Shown here in pieces: positions 1 to 6,414 of a DNA stretch of 11,015 nt. The stretch comes from Methanoregulaceae archaeon (GTDB lineage: Archaea; Halobacteriota; Methanomicrobia; Methanomicrobiales; Methanospirillaceae), in NCBI GenBank assembly GCA_025453715.1, contig JALOPT010000042.1, positions 1 to 11,015 on the forward strand, written 5' to 3'. How positions within the stretch are numbered: position 1 is the stretch's first letter; every line of letters starts with the position of its first letter. The notes below the pieces were generated by a model. It was not told where the DNA came from, did no database searches, and worked only from the letters and a program-made list of their open reading frames with translations. A program made the position numbers and the translations under genes.

Positions 1-1
1 G

Positions 2-454
2 TTCCTTACTGAAGTAAACTGGGGCCCGCTTGATTACCTGGTCGTCGATCTGCCACCCGGGACCGGAGACGAGGCACTGAGTATCGCGCAACTGGCCCCG
101 AACCTGCGTGGTGCGGTCATCGTCACGACACCACAGGATGTTGCCGTGCTTGATGCCATCAAGGCAATAAAATTCATCGAAAAACTGGAGATGCCAGTGA
201 TAGGAGTCATCGAGAATATGAGCGGAATGACCTGTCCGCACTGCGGGGGTACGCTGGATTTGTTTGGTATTGGTGGCGGGGAAAAAGCTGCACTTGAAAA
301 CGGTGTGCCGTTCCTGGGGGCAATTCCGCTTGATCCGGCAATGGTGAAAGCAGGTGACGAAGGACGCCCGTACATCCTTCGCCATGCCAATACACCCACG
401 TGGAAGGCGGTGGATGCCGTGATGGAAAACCTGGTAAAAGTGGTTGAGTCATAA
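2..454 (+). CDS. Mrp/NBP35-family iron-sulfur carrier P-loop ATPase, C-terminal 150 residues (5' truncated by window)
   Basis: The open frame runs from the window edge to TAA at 452-454, giving 150 residues; the N-terminus with the Walker A loop lies outside. The fragment opens with a hydrophobic strand followed by VDLPPGTGDEAL, the hallmark of Mrp/ApbC/NBP35 deviant P-loop ATPases. Next comes a VIVTTPQDVAVLDAIK segment, also typical. The CPHC motif (codons at 233-244) is the conserved CxxC thought to bind a bridging Fe-S cluster at the dimer interface. From family knowledge, the protein assembles and transfers Fe-S clusters to apoproteins in the cytoplasm, a likely heavy demand in a methanogen. 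A T7 run nine bases after the stop suggests that transcription can end there. The family call is firm. I give no gene symbol because archaeal members are variously named mrp, apbC or nbp35. Confidence 0.93.
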   Translation, partial: FLTEVNWGPLDYLVVDLPPGTGDEALSIAQLAPNLRGAVIVTTPQDVAVLDAIKAIKFIEKLEMPVIGVIENMSGMTCPHCGGTLDLFGIGGGEKAALENGVPFLGAIPLDPAMVKAGDEGRPYILRHANTPTWKAVDAVMENLVKVVES

Positions 455-463
455 TGAAAATTA

Positions 464-470
464 TTTTTTT
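464..470 (+). terminator. Oligo-T terminator after the Mrp gene
   Basis: Seven consecutive T residues lie nine bases past the Mrp stop codon, with no stable stem before them. Archaeal RNA polymerase can terminate at such oligo-T tracts without a hairpin. It would partly separate the Mrp gene from the small gene at 509. Assigned from sequence pattern only. Confidence 0.45.
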
Positions 471-508
471 AATGAACCTTAATTGAACGTCACGAGGGTG
501 TGCCTGGT

Positions 509-814
509 ATGGGAAGGTATTCCGGTATTCCCGAACTGCTCGAACAGTTCATGAATGAACATGAGACTGATGAGCGGTGGATCACCGTTCACGAACTCCG
601 TGACCGTTTCAACCTCACACGGTACCAGTGTAATACCGTTTCCGGGTTCCTGCGCCGGCTAAAATTCGGGACATTCGGGCGGTTCCAGTTTATTGTCGTA
701 ACAATTGAGCGGGTGCATGGTGCGAACCCGTCAGATCCTAAAAACTGCCGTTACCTGGTCAAGCGAAAAAGCTGGCTGCTTCAAAAGAACAGTCTGAACG
801 AAAAGATGGAATGA
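509..814 (+). CDS. Small winged-helix-like protein of unknown role (101 residues)
   Basis: I do not recognise a named family. The protein reads as a small winged helix-turn-helix. Residues about 22-35 (WITVHELRDRFNLT) resemble the first helices, 38-50 (CNTVSGFLRRLK) a recognition helix, and 51-66 (FGTFGRFQFIVVTIERV) a hydrophobic beta wing. A basic tail contains VKRKSW. The ATG at 509 is preferred to an in-frame GTG at 500 because the purine-rich GAGGG at 494-498 is spaced well for 509 and far too close for 500. It follows the Mrp gene by 54 bases on the same strand, and an oligo-T run lies between them, so co-transcription is uncertain. A DNA-binding role is inferred from the fold-like pattern only. 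No cysteine cluster or membrane segment is present. Confidence 0.65.
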   Translation: MGRYSGIPELLEQFMNEHETDERWITVHELRDRFNLTRYQCNTVSGFLRRLKFGTFGRFQFIVVTIERVHGANPSDPKNCRYLVKRKSWLLQKNSLNEKME

Positions 815-821
815 AAACCTG

Positions 822-840
822 GTAATTAAGAGATAATTAC
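822..840 (+). terminator. Perfect 7-bp inverted repeat after the small winged-helix gene
   Basis: GTAATTA (822-828) and TAATTAC (834-840) are exact reverse complements around a 5-base AGAGA loop. The repeat begins seven bases after the stop of the upstream gene. No T run follows, so it is either a weak terminator or mRNA 3'-end stabiliser, or a DNA-level binding site. It is clear as a repeat and uncertain in function. Confidence 0.4.
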
Positions 841-1067
841 TCCACGAACTGATGACTACCTGATCGCCAACATCGCTGCATCCCATCTGCCCCGGGAACA
901 CCGCCAGTATCCTTCATAGGTCCCGATCCTTTGAGCGATACGCTGTGTCGGTTTTATCAGATTTTTTAGCCGAATTCATGGAAAATCGTTGTATCGGTCT
1001 TCTAATCGGGAGTTCATGGTTCTTTTTCCATAAGAAAACGACCACCTGATTCGCAAATAGTTTATTC

Positions 1068-1073
1068 AAAAAA
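1068..1073 (-). terminator. Oligo-T terminator candidate for the larC transcript
   Basis: Six A residues on the plus strand read as T6 on the larC strand, preceded by CCCC and about 69 bases past the larC stop. An archaeal oligo-T terminator is plausible. No hairpin was seen. Confidence 0.3.
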
Positions 1074-1141
1074 GGGGCAGATACCCTGGATTGATAGTGT
1101 GATTTTTACATCGGTTGAGTGTGTTGTTAACAGTTCATCCC

Positions 1142-2344
1142 TTAATTATTCAATTGCCGGATAACCTCTTCTCTCACTGTATTCAGGGGGATTTTCAATG
1201 TACGTGCGATCCTTTTCAGGTCTTCGTATTCCGGCTTTTTTGCAATAATGTTCCCGTTTACCGAGGAGGTTTTGACACTGATATCAAATTCCTCCCCCCC
1301 GACCACTACCTTCCTCGTTTGTCGTGTACGATTTGCAACTAAACGGGGAATATCAAGGATCCTGACGCCAAGAGTGCCGGTTTCTTCCATAAGAATTTCC
1401 ATGAGCCCGGGGTAATCTAGTTGATTTGTAATGATATGCAGGATCTGTACGGGCCGGTTCTTTTTTCCTGATGCAGTTGTAACATACACGTCAACGGCAC
1501 CTGCTTCGCGGAGTCTTTCAAGCGTGTAACCAACCGTCTCCCCCGGGATATCATCGAGATTTGTCTCGAGCATGATGATCCGGTCCTGGATTGCATCAAA
1601 ATTTGTACCTTCAACCACTCTCAGGACCGGGGGTCTTCCTTTTATACTCCGCGAACCAGTCCCATAACCAGTTTTCAACGGTGTCATGGGTGGATATGCA
1701 TCAACAACTCTTTGTGCAAGATTGGCAAAAATAGCGATTCCGGTCGGGGTAGACAACTCCGTGTCCGCAGGAAATGCTGAATACGGGACCTGGTGGCGAC
1801 AGAGGATCTCTAACGTCGCCGGGGCAGGGCAGGCAATTTCACCGGTTGCAATCCGGGCAAACCCGGACCCAAGTACCGGTGGGGTCCCGTAAATTTGGCC
1901 TTCCAGAAATCCATGGTGATCGAGAAGGGATATTGACCCGAGAATGTCAAAGAGCGTATCGACAGAAGCCATCTCACGATGATGAAAACCGGAGCGATGG
2001 AGTTTCGCATCGGCTGCAAAAAGGTCAGAAATAATGGATTGTGTTTTTTGTTGAGCTGTCTCTGACAGGCCTACCTTTTTTGCAATAGTGTCTGCTGAAC
2101 TCCGCAGATCGTCATGGTCCCTGTGGTTCCTCTCCTCGATATCGAGCAGTAGTTTTTTTGCAGAAATTCCACCTGCATCAACCTCCTGGACCTCGCATGA
2201 AAAATGTTCGCAGCAGGGTAGTTCATTGATCGCATCGACCAGGGGTACGAGATGTTCACTTGACCCGGTAAGGTCCACGAGCGCTGCGAGGAGCATATCT
2301 CCGGATATTCCGGCAATTTTAGGGTCAATTACCAGGACTTTCAT
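1142..2344 (-). CDS. larC: LarC-type nickel-pincer cofactor biosynthesis protein (DUF111/UPF0272)
   Basis: A 400-residue LarC homolog. Family hallmarks are DPKIAGISGDM (7-17), a His-rich segment (74-77), FHHREMASVD (120-129), PLGSGF-like VLGSGFARIATG (158-168), CPAPATLEIL (172-181), STPTGIAI (198-205), ETNLDDIPGE (260-269), GKKNRP (293-298) and TGTLGVRI (322-329). Known LarC inserts nickel, with CTP, into the pyridinium bis-thiocarboxylate mononucleotide made by LarB and LarE, yielding the nickel-pincer nucleotide first found in lactate racemase. It is a single uninterrupted frame, unlike the Lactobacillus plantarum gene, which is split into two frames. Most bacterial members have HFHE where this protein has HHRE. 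The gene starts 12 bases after the stop of the 613-residue gene, which strongly suggests one operon. No larA, larB or larE lies in the window, so the acceptor enzyme is unknown. Confidence 0.9.
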   Translation of the reverse strand: MKVLVIDPKIAGISGDMLLAALVDLTGSSEHLVPLVDAINELPCCEHFSCEVQEVDAGGISAKKLLLDIEERNHRDHDDLRSSADTIAKKVGLSETAQQKTQSIISDLFAADAKLHRSGFHHREMASVDTLFDILGSISLLDHHGFLEGQIYGTPPVLGSGFARIATGEIACPAPATLEILCRHQVPYSAFPADTELSTPTGIAIFANLAQRVVDAYPPMTPLKTGYGTGSRSIKGRPPVLRVVEGTNFDAIQDRIIMLETNLDDIPGETVGYTLERLREAGAVDVYVTTASGKKNRPVQILHIITNQLDYPGLMEILMEETGTLGVRILDIPRLVANRTRQTRKVVVGGEEFDISVKTSSVNGNIIAKKPEYEDLKRIARTLKIPLNTVREEVIRQLNN

Positions 2345-2356
2345 GCCAGATGGTTC

Positions 2357-4198
2357 CTATGCTGCCACGGGCTGGTTCAGACGGGTATAGATCTTTTTTG
2401 CAAGCCGGGCTACTTCAAAAGCCCTGTCACGTGCACCGGGTATCGCCTTGGTAAGGTATGCCCCGGCTTCTGCCCGTTTTGATGCCGCCTTTGCATCTTC
2501 ACCAAGCAGGGTTGCGACTGCTGCAGGAACTGTTACGTTGATGATAGTATGGCCGATATATTGCAGTTCCTGGGTAAGTACTGCCCCGGCAAAGAGGGCA
2601 GTCCCCATGTCAGGGTTTTCCCTGGCTTTTTCGTTCAGAGCGAACTCAGGGACGGCTTTTGCCGCCAGGTTCTCGATGTGGTACGGTTTACCATCGATCG
2701 TTATATCGTAGGACACATGGGAATCAAAAGCCCAGTACCTTTTGGTGAATTCGTCCGTCCGTCTTCCCTGTGGTTTTATTGTAGTAAATTTTAATGATAT
2801 TTTATGACCGGTAAACCCGGATAACACGGCTGAACCACGTGACTCGACTGCAGCCTTTCTCTCTTCATCAAGTGCTCGTGCGGCCTCTTCAACGGATTTC
2901 CCGGCTTTCATCATCTCGTAGACCTTTACCGCCCGGCGATAGATTGCCCGGTCACGGACGTCCTCGCTGGCAAGGATACATGCATGGGATACCGAACCCC
3001 TTGAAACGGTCTCGGCTTTCCTTGCGATGGTATTGAGTGAGCAGAGTGCCATCTCGGGGTCGATAAAGGAATTCATCTTATAATCGGTGATCGCTTCAGC
3101 AACAGGGTACGGATCCCCTCCATGCTTAATGAGAAGGCGGATTGCTGGCATGCAGTCCCCGCATACGTGACCCAGGGGCGGGTTGACCGGGCCTCCGGAG
3201 AACCCTGCACCTATGATCGGGGACTCTTCAAATCCCGCGAATATTTCTTCGAATGCCATGGATGCAATGACCGAAGGGCCGCCGATATCTTTCAGTATAA
3301 GGCCAAAGTCCCCGATTACCCGTGCCGTATCATACTCCTCATGAGTCCCCCTCACATGGATCTTCGGAGGCAGTTTTGCTGCATCCCTTGCGCCCTTTCC
3401 TGCAATAAAGGCTGTATCGACATCCCCGAATGTGCCGAATTCCTCCCCTAGTGCCGCATCAGGATGAATCATTTCGAGTGCAATGGCGGCTCCGATAAGT
3501 GCCGGCCAGAGTGGGTATGCTGTAATACCAGCACCATGCATGCTCTTCATGATCGCTTCGGTGCCCACTCGTGCGGTATTGCTGGCAAGTTCGGGGATAT
3601 TAATATCCTCCCCGAGCGCACTGTGGCCGTAAATCGCCCCACCTGCAATGAATGGCGGTAGGACTGCCCCATCAACACGGGTGAGTTTCTTGTCCATGAG
3701 CTCGTTATAAACGGCCAGGTACGCAGGGAATGCAGGAATTTTGTGAGTGAACTTTCCTGTAGTAAGTGCAATCGCACTCGTCCTTGGCGCGCCAGCATGC
3801 ATCCTCGCAATCGCCCCGAGCTTCCGGTTCCCGAGGGGAACTCCGGACCGTGCACAGGAACCCGTAAAATAGGCAAGTGATGCCACAATCAGCGCAGCAT
3901 TTTCAGGAGCGGCACCTGCCAGCATTGCCTGGCGGATTGCCTTTTCCATCACCATATCAAGTGGCAGGCTTCCCGCAGCTGCATCCACAAGAGTCATGCG
4001 GCTTAATAGTTCCATATCCGAGGACCCCGCGCTACAGAATACGTCCTCTGCAAGTGAGTTTGCGGCACAGTAAACGGGAATTACCAATGAACCATGTCCT
4101 TTGGTCGCCGCTTCAAGCTTGTCATTGGTCATATAGTCTGGTTTAAAAGTGGCTGCTGCCTGGGTAGCCAGTAAGATCTTCTCCCTTTCGTCAGTCAT
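2357..4198 (-). CDS. Unrecognised 613-residue protein in an operon with larC
   Basis: I cannot assign a family. The protein is soluble-looking and rich in Ala and Gly, with no signal peptide or clear membrane helix. Conserved-looking blocks, numbered from the ATG at 4198, are GSCARSGVPLGNRKLG (113-128), HAGAPRTSAIAL (134-145), IAGGAIYGHSALGEDINIPE (184-203), GITAYPLWPALIG (224-236), EEFGTFGDVDTAF (252-264), GAGFSGGPVNPPLGHVCGDC (330-349) and SRGSVSHAC (400-408). The CGDC at 346-349, with Cys44, Cys55, Cys115 and Cys408 and several His residues, could bind metal or be catalytic. An in-frame GTG at 4210 is possible, but ATG 4198 is the better start. Neither has a clear ribosome binding site, which may mean a leaderless mRNA. 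It is followed after 12 bases by larC, so a role with a nickel-pincer cofactor is an inference. I considered a serine-dehydratase-alpha resemblance but did not find that family's signatures. Confidence 0.85.
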   Translation of the reverse strand: MTDEREKILLATQAAATFKPDYMTNDKLEAATKGHGSLVIPVYCAANSLAEDVFCSAGSSDMELLSRMTLVDAAAGSLPLDMVMEKAIRQAMLAGAAPENAALIVASLAYFTGSCARSGVPLGNRKLGAIARMHAGAPRTSAIALTTGKFTHKIPAFPAYLAVYNELMDKKLTRVDGAVLPPFIAGGAIYGHSALGEDINIPELASNTARVGTEAIMKSMHGAGITAYPLWPALIGAAIALEMIHPDAALGEEFGTFGDVDTAFIAGKGARDAAKLPPKIHVRGTHEEYDTARVIGDFGLILKDIGGPSVIASMAFEEIFAGFEESPIIGAGFSGGPVNPPLGHVCGDCMPAIRLLIKHGGDPYPVAEAITDYKMNSFIDPEMALCSLNTIARKAETVSRGSVSHACILASEDVRDRAIYRRAVKVYEMMKAGKSVEEAARALDEERKAAVESRGSAVLSGFTGHKISLKFTTIKPQGRRTDEFTKRYWAFDSHVSYDITIDGKPYHIENLAAKAVPEFALNEKARENPDMGTALFAGAVLTQELQYIGHTIINVTVPAAVATLLGEDAKAASKRAEAGAYLTKAIPGARDRAFEVARLAKKIYTRLNQPVAA

Positions 4199-4287
4199 AA
4201 TGAACAACACGCCGGTTTCTAATTGGTTATCGGTGGTGGTTCAGATAATAGTTGGGATGTGACGGGTAACCATGCAACCCTGCCCTG

Positions 4288-4292
4288 AAAAA
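4288..4292 (-). terminator. Weak oligo-T site after the kinase-GNAT gene
   Basis: T5 on the minus strand lies 25 bases past the kinase stop, inside the 119-base gap before the 613-residue gene. It may separate the kinase from the larC operon, but five T residues are marginal evidence. Confidence 0.25.
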
Positions 4293-4317
4293 GAGTTTAG
4301 TTTTCGGTATTGAAGGA

Positions 4318-6150
4318 TCATGAAGCCTCACGCCTCATCGGGCGTACATCGGCCCCTTCCAGTTCCCCGTTTGCCCATGCGTACCGGTCCCTGATCGTGG
4401 GTGGCAGGTCTTTCTCCTCGATCGGTGTGAAACCGAACTGGCGGTAAAATTCCACGAGATTTAATACAGAATGCATATAGAGCGTATTTTTACCACAGGC
4501 CTCAACTAACCCGCTGACAACTGCCTTTGCATACCCGTGACCTCTCTTTTCTACTGGTGTAAACACCGCATCAAGCTCGTAGCCATCCGTATGCTTTTTG
4601 CACCGGGCAAGGGAGACAAGGGTATTCCCCTGGTATGCTCCGAATATCCGGTCATTTCTCGGGTCCCCCTTTGTCTCGTGGTAATCAGTCCACAACGATT
4701 CTGCCAGGGTAAATTCAGCGCTTAACAATTCCTTCACAGGGATACCATTGATATCATTCAGGCAATTCTCTCCGGATCTCCACTGAGGGAGAGGTGGATT
4801 CAGACTACCTTCACCAGAGCCTTCAACCCGGTAACCGGCAGCCGGAATATGAATTTCGAACCTTGCACCCCGGCCTTCTTCACCTGTTTCGACAATGGTC
4901 ATTCCTGAAACTTCGATAATCTGACGACAGATAAAAAGACCGATCCCCTTGTGACCACCCGAATCATATTCAAATATCTGTTGTTTTTTCAAAGCCGGGA
5001 TACCAGGGCCGTTATCTTCAATATAGAGGATAAGCCCCTCCCCCTGTTCAAGATACCTGACAAGGAGGAGGTTAAACCCTTCTGCATACTGGAATGAGTT
5101 TGCCACGATATGGCGTAGTACATCCCTGATGAGCGGGTCTGCATACACTTCAAGTCTCTCACCCCAGAACCTGACAGAAACCCCCTCTCTCAATTTTGAA
5201 AATGCCATCGAAACAAGTGGTTCCTGGACATTCTGCCATACTGGGGGCGTTGTCCCAAGGTTCCTGTAGGATAACGTAAGGTCTATCCGGCGGGAAACAG
5301 TCGAGATCTTCGTTCCTATCTTTGTAAAAAAAACATTTGAAAGAGCGTCAGTGACCTGGATTTTTGCCTGCCGGACTATCTCTATGATCTCATTTACATC
5401 CCTCTGGAGATGGTCGGTTGAAATACTTGACAGGAGGTTGAGCTTGTCATTTGCCATTTTTAATGCGTTCTCGGCCGTAACCCGGGGGGTAATGTCGATA
5501 AATGTCAGAATGGCCCGGTGGCCGGGAAGCAACGCTCCTGATAGTACCACCCGGGCAGCTCTATTGTCTCCGGCTGTAAAGGTGGCCTCACCGGAAAATG
5601 CCGGTTTTTCAGTTGTAAGACCTGATAGTTTTCCCTCCTCTCCTTCTTTGTCCCAGAATAATGTTACTGGTGCCCCTTTCAGGTCCAGAACATCTTTCTT
5701 CAGGAATTTACAGGCCCGTTGGTTAACTTCCTCGATCACCCACCCGCTTTCCGTATCACGGATAAGGAGACTGCCTGCCCACGAATGATCAAAGAGGCCA
5801 CGGTACAGGGCCTCATTTTCCCGGAGTCGGGCAGTGATCGTTGCTACCAGCCACCCGATCCCGATTATTACCACGATCCTCAAGACTGTTTCAAAAAGGA
5901 CTCCTGATTCTGTACCCAGAAAAACGAGGACCATGGCAAAATAAGTCCCTCCAAGAAAGGCTGAAAAAAGAAGCCCGTACCTGGGATACCGGTACGCCGA
6001 CAGGACCACCGGGATATACAGGAGATGGGAAAACACGATGGTGATCCCTGATAACAGGCCACCAAGTATCAGGCCAAGGGAAACAGCAGTACTTGCGATT
6101 ATTGCAATATTCCAGGCAGAATCACGTCTGTTAAAATCTAATAGTCTCAT
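4318..6150 (-). CDS. Membrane PAS sensor-kinase-like protein fused to a C-terminal GNAT acetyltransferase domain
   Basis: 610 residues. Four hydrophobic helices lie at about 13-35, 38-54, 58-79 and 86-106. A PAS-like domain spans about 112-221, ending IDITPRVTAENAL. A dimerisation helix region covers about 228-300. An HK-type ATPase domain covers about 310-437, with N-box Asn351 (HIVANSFQYA), G1 box DNGPGIP (379-385) and G2 box GIGLFI (402-407). After a linker comes a GNAT domain at about 468-592 with the acetyl-CoA loop KRGHGYAKAV (535-544) and the late motif LNLVEFYRQFGF (563-574). The phosphoacceptor region reads SISTDHLQRDV (242-252). Methanogen kinases commonly have SITRHDI-N there, so His and Asp look exchanged. 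The start is supported by GGAG eight bases before the ATG. The ATPase and GNAT domains look intact. The signal, the phosphotransfer ability and the acetylation target are unknown. No response regulator gene is in the window. Confidence 0.88.
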   Translation of the reverse strand: MRLLDFNRRDSAWNIAIIASTAVSLGLILGGLLSGITIVFSHLLYIPVVLSAYRYPRYGLLFSAFLGGTYFAMVLVFLGTESGVLFETVLRIVVIIGIGWLVATITARLRENEALYRGLFDHSWAGSLLIRDTESGWVIEEVNQRACKFLKKDVLDLKGAPVTLFWDKEGEEGKLSGLTTEKPAFSGEATFTAGDNRAARVVLSGALLPGHRAILTFIDITPRVTAENALKMANDKLNLLSSISTDHLQRDVNEIIEIVRQAKIQVTDALSNVFFTKIGTKISTVSRRIDLTLSYRNLGTTPPVWQNVQEPLVSMAFSKLREGVSVRFWGERLEVYADPLIRDVLRHIVANSFQYAEGFNLLLVRYLEQGEGLILYIEDNGPGIPALKKQQIFEYDSGGHKGIGLFICRQIIEVSGMTIVETGEEGRGARFEIHIPAAGYRVEGSGEGSLNPPLPQWRSGENCLNDINGIPVKELLSAEFTLAESLWTDYHETKGDPRNDRIFGAYQGNTLVSLARCKKHTDGYELDAVFTPVEKRGHGYAKAVVSGLVEACGKNTLYMHSVLNLVEFYRQFGFTPIEEKDLPPTIRDRYAWANGELEGADVRPMRREAS

Positions 6151-6154
6151 GCAA

Positions 6155-6175
6155 TTTTCTCCGGGCGGGCCATCA
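6155..6175. repeat. Direct repeat copy 1: kinase initiation region
   Basis: On the minus strand this reads TGATGGCCCGCCCGGAGAAA plus one more A. It contains the ribosome binding site of the kinase gene. It matches 6300-6321 at 20 of 22 aligned positions (one substitution and one single-base indel). Confidence 0.75.
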
Positions 6176-6212
6176 TAATTACAATTATCCTTTCGGAATT
6201 TTCAATGGTAAT

Positions 6213-6299
6213 TCATTTTGTATTGAAAACAATCTCGATGGATCCAGGCACGCTTTCAATTACATGAAAGAGTGTGCTCCCGCAATAAAATCGTTTCAT
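6213..6299 (-). CDS. Possible 28-residue leader ORF upstream of the kinase-GNAT gene
   Basis: A minus-strand ATG at 6299 opens 28 codons (start MKRFYCGSTLF, end IVFNTK) closed by TGA at 6213-6215. It ends 62 bases before the kinase start and is preceded by CCCGGAG, with four bases to the ATG. That initiation block is a near copy of the one before the kinase. There is one Cys, no membrane segment and no recognised family. It could be a leader peptide coupling translation, a small protein, or a chance frame beside a duplicated regulatory site. The ribosome-binding spacing is short, so confidence is low. Confidence 0.35.
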   Translation of the reverse strand: MKRFYCGSTLFHVIESVPGSIEIVFNTK

Positions 6300-6321
6300 T
6301 TTTCTCCGGGCAGGCACATCA
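6300..6321. repeat. Direct repeat copy 2: in front of the 28-codon ORF
   Basis: On the minus strand this begins TGATGTGCCTGCCCGGAG and is followed by AAAA and then ATG. It is the second copy of the block at 6155-6175, in the same orientation and about 145 bases away. It lies in the intergenic region shared with the divergent radical SAM gene, so it could also be a protein-binding site. Confidence 0.75.
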
Positions 6322-6414
6322 GAAAAAATCCTAAAAACCAAAATTTACATCTTTTATTACAAATCGGGCTTAAAAGAAAACTATTATGGTCTCCTGAAGG
6401 GAAAACTGATTGTA

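Larger units (their letters stand above)
815..1141. other. Convergent intergenic region without a convincing gene
   Basis: These 327 bases lie between two genes that point toward each other. Apart from the inverted repeat at 822-840 and an A6 run at 1068-1073, which is an oligo-T tract for the minus-strand larC transcript, I see no tRNA-like, CRISPR-like or repeat structure. One short stretch (830-904, plus strand) reads like coding sequence (TPRTDDYLIANIAASHL) but has no start codon and ends after about 24 codons. It may be a decayed gene end or chance. Minus-strand ORFs here are at most about 26 codons and unconvincing. Confidence 0.6.

Noticed and set aside
815..1141. tRNA or other structured RNA gene in the convergent gap
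   Set aside because: No tRNA arm pattern or GTTC-type T-loop in a cloverleaf context was seen. The only clear structure is the 7-bp inverted repeat.
1774..2034. Antisense and alternate-frame ORFs inside larC, the 613-residue gene, the kinase and the mtr genes
   Set aside because: They lie wholly within confidently assigned genes, show no family features, and are explained as frame shadows.
4199..4210. GTG start at 4210 for the 613-residue protein, adding four residues
   Set aside because: No ribosome binding site favours it, and the ATG at 4198 gives a normal MTDE start. It remains possible but is not preferred.
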